In this document: piece after piece, positions 6,229 through 7,366 of the stretch | Layout of the letters: each line of letters opens with the position of its first letter | Position numbering within the stretch: the stretch's first letter is position 1 | DNA from: CAYYBZ01 sp964470285 [NCBI: uncultured Oligoflexia bacterium] | Lineage (GTDB): Bacteria; Bdellovibrionota_G; CAYYBZ01 | NCBI GenBank assembly: GCA_964470285.1 | Contig: CAYYBZ010000091.1 | Span: 1-7,366, forward strand | Reading direction: 5' to 3' | Length of the DNA stretch: 7,366 bases | The notes under the pieces: model-generated | What the model was told of the DNA's origin: nothing | The model's input: the letters and a program-made list of their open reading frames with translations, nothing else | Databases searched by the model: none | Translations under genes and position numbers: made by a program

Positions 6229-6840
6229 ATGAAAAACAGAAAATTTTATATTCTAAGTATCGCTTTGTTCTTTTCGCTGACTCTTATACCTGCAGGAAAA
6301 CTCCATTGCAGCGATTTCATAAGGCTTAAGGAAACACCTAATCTTGTATTGGGAGCAGATTTCGGAGCAATCTTATTAAAATCGCCCGTCGGAGATGAAT
6401 TCGAACCGGGACCTGCTGTAGGAGCGCATGTTGAATATTTTCTTACCGACAATTGGACTTTAAAACCGGCAGTTCTTTTCTCTTTTCACAACGACGTTTT
6501 AAGTGAAACTATAGTCACAGAACCCTTAAAACTGATCTCCTTTGATTTTGGCATTATCTATAATCTGATAATCGAAAACACTACTCTCTATTTTGGAGTC
6601 GGCCCCGGATTTTCTTATCATTTTTTCGGCGGCGCCCTTTCCAAATCTATAATTTCATTTGCAGCAAATCCCATGGCCGGGCTTAAGTTTTTAATTACCG
6701 AAAAGATGGCGCTCGGTATGGGATATAAGTATCACTTTATAGTTGACCGTGACATAGTCAATGACTTAAGCGGTGCAACAATAACCGGATCTACTGACGA
6801 TTATCAGTCATTCACTCTCCTGTTAGACTTTTATCTGTAG
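6229..6840 (+). CDS. Outer-membrane beta-barrel protein, second of a tandem pair
   Basis: The 203-residue precursor has a Sec signal (K2, R4, K5; hydrophobic 6-22), with cleavage likely near LHC-SD at 27-28. The cysteine there lacks a proper lipobox, so it is not scored as a lipoprotein. It aligns along its length with the preceding protein: VGAHVEYFLTDNW matches VGAHAEYYIDDLF, GVGPGFSYHFFG matches SISPGFVFQQFG, ALGMGYKYHFIVD matches LMGLTYKYHLVFD, and YQSFTLLLDFYL matches FQSLMLKIDFVL. This indicates tandem duplication followed by divergence. The gene starts 8 nt after the first stop with no recognisable Shine-Dalgarno, so expression probably depends on coupling to the upstream gene and a shared transcript. 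No terminator follows directly; a large inverted-repeat element begins 20 bp after the stop. Confidence 0.87.
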   Translation: MKNRKFYILSIALFFSLTLIPAGKLHCSDFIRLKETPNLVLGADFGAILLKSPVGDEFEPGPAVGAHVEYFLTDNWTLKPAVLFSFHNDVLSETIVTEPLKLISFDFGIIYNLIIENTTLYFGVGPGFSYHFFGGALSKSIISFAANPMAGLKFLITEKMALGMGYKYHFIVDRDIVNDLSGATITGSTDDYQSFTLLLDFYL

Positions 6841-6860
6841 TCTTCTGTTGATCAATAGGA

Positions 6861-7059
6861 AAAAATCCAGATTACAACTTTGTTTCGCTTGCGTGTTCCT
6901 ATTTTGATCTAAATCCCCTGAGAAAAAGCTCGTTTGGCTCAACAACTCGCTTTCGCTCAAACACGTTGAGCCATCCCATTCGGGAACACTCTCCTTTTCT
7001 GTAAATGTATTAATAAAATCTCCACACATGCGCTCAGCAAAGTTGTAAGCTGGATTTTT
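6861..7059. repeat. Nested inverted-repeat element of about 200 bp (MITE-like or structured RNA)
   Basis: The outer arms, 6861-6882 and 7038-7059, are complementary at 21 of 22 positions (AAAAATCCAG, one variable base, then TTACAACTTTG). Inside them GTGTTCC (6893-6899) pairs with GGAACAC (6983-6989), and inside that GGCTCAAC (6936-6943) pairs with GTTGAGCC (6965-6972). The three levels are concentric in order, so the whole segment can fold into one long branched hairpin, with about 48 nt between arm levels on the right side against about 10 on the left. It encodes no transposase. A minus-strand open frame that crosses it (6823-7074) has no ribosome site and is probably incidental. The architecture resembles a MITE or a similar dispersed intergenic repeat; copy number is unknown. 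Confidence 0.7.
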
Positions 7060-7092
7060 CATATAGCACTTCATGCATACTGTGTGTTAGAT

Positions 7093-7247
7093 GGAAACGT
7101 CCTTAAGCGCTAGCCGCACTTAAGCTCATCTGTAGGGGCTATTAATAGTACACGCCCCCTCCAAGCAGCAGAGCGTGCTTGGAGCCTCCCCTGTTCAAAA
7201 CTTAAGGGTTAATGCTTAAGGATTAACAATTAAGGGTCAACGTTTCC
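7093..7247. repeat. Second palindromic element with terminal inverted repeats and internal hairpins
   Basis: Terminal arms: GGAAACGT (7093-7100) with ACGTTTCC (7240-7247), continuing CCTTAA (7101-7106) with TTAAGG (7230-7235) after a 4-nt insertion on the right side. Inside lie a CTTAAG/CTTAAG stem (7102-7124), GGGGC/GCCCC (7135-7139 with 7154-7158) around the palindrome CTATTAATAG (7139-7148), and a perfect 9-bp stem CTCCAAGCA/TGCTTGGAG (7159-7167 with 7176-7184, 8-nt loop). AGGGG (7134-7138) can alternatively pair with CCCCT (7188-7192), enclosing the last two stems. No open frame of note is present. It could be a non-coding RNA, a MITE, or a remnant of a larger repeat cluster. Confidence 0.6.
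7201..7242. repeat. Three degenerate 14-bp tandem repeats
   Basis: CTTAAGGGTTAATG (7201-7214), CTTAAGGATTAACA (7215-7228) and ATTAAGGGTCAACG (7229-7242) stand head to tail with a consensus near CTTAAGGGTTAACG. They form the right flank of the palindromic element and supply its TTAAGG arm, so the right terminal arm may have grown by tandem duplication. Confidence 0.7.
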
Positions 7248-7366
7248 CCCAAGAATTGTCGCTGGCAGATTTGGTAAGGAAAAGTATTTGAAAGTTCTAA
7301 AAGGAACTTGGTGCTAAATTTCGCTCAATAGATCCAGTCGATTTCGCCTGATTGTTACCACCCGAT
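7248..7366. other. Right-edge stretch with no supported gene
   Basis: No start, ribosome site or recognisable protein was found here. The only structure is a small hairpin AAGTTC/GAACTT (7292-7297 with 7304-7309). A minus-strand frame open to the right edge runs only 22 codons before TAG at 7299-7297, too short to judge. Confidence 0.4.

Noticed and set aside
6823-7074. Minus-strand 83-codon open frame across the nested palindrome
   Set aside because: No Shine-Dalgarno, no recognisable domain, overlap with the 3' end of the second barrel gene, and it follows the inverted-repeat element almost exactly. It is more likely a by-product of the repeat, though a copy-encoded peptide cannot be excluded.
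7159-7184. Intrinsic terminator at the 9-bp stem CTCCAAGCA/TGCTTGGAG
   Set aside because: No T-run follows on either strand (C-rich on the plus side), and it is more than 300 bp from the nearest stop codon.
7201-7242. CRISPR-like or iteron array
   Set aside because: Repeats are 14 bp, directly abutting, degenerate and without unique spacers; no Cas or replication-initiator gene lies nearby.
7297-7365. Minus-strand frame open to the right edge (22 codons before TAG)
   Set aside because: Too short, no motif and no start visible; it could be the tail of a gene outside the window but cannot be supported.

Overview
The window reads as chromosomal DNA of a Gram-negative bacterium of moderate to low GC. 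The Gram-negative call rests on two outer-membrane beta-barrel proteins with signal peptides and a lipoprotein with a lipobox. The mix of a small stand-alone PilZ protein, a TMTC-like membrane/TPR protein and a secreted subtilase would suit Desulfobacterota (former Deltaproteobacteria). That taxonomic guess is inference; there is no rRNA or marker gene to confirm it.

Layout, left to right. (1) Minus strand: the start of a lipoprotein gene, cut by the left edge, overlaps the 3' end of a PilZ-domain gene that begins with TTG. (2) A divergent AT-rich spacer of about 240 bp carries operator-like dyads. (3) Plus strand: a 713-residue protein with a GT-C-type multi-membrane N-terminal half resembling eukaryotic TMTC O-mannosyltransferases and a C-terminal TPR array. 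(4) Plus strand: a short FMN-dependent nitroreductase-family gene. (5) A 210-bp convergent spacer almost filled by three consecutive hairpins, one with perfect 28-bp arms. (6) Minus strand: a secreted S8 subtilisin-like protease with a complete catalytic triad. (7) A 368-bp divergent AT-rich spacer with a good sigma70-type promoter and operator-like inverted repeats. (8) Plus strand: two tandem paralogous outer-membrane beta-barrel proteins. (9) A 526-bp stretch without a convincing gene, holding two palindromic elements: a nested inverted repeat of about 200 bp and a 155-bp inverted repeat that encloses further hairpins and three 14-bp tandem repeats.

No single pathway unites the genes. The cell-envelope theme is strong: lipoprotein, putative membrane glycosyltransferase, exported protease and two porin-like barrels. 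PilZ suggests c-di-GMP input. No CRISPR array, tRNA, rRNA, transposase or phage gene is visible. The least explained content is the palindromic non-coding DNA in two gene-end spacers, which shares CTTAAG-based hairpins and may belong to one or more dispersed repeat families.
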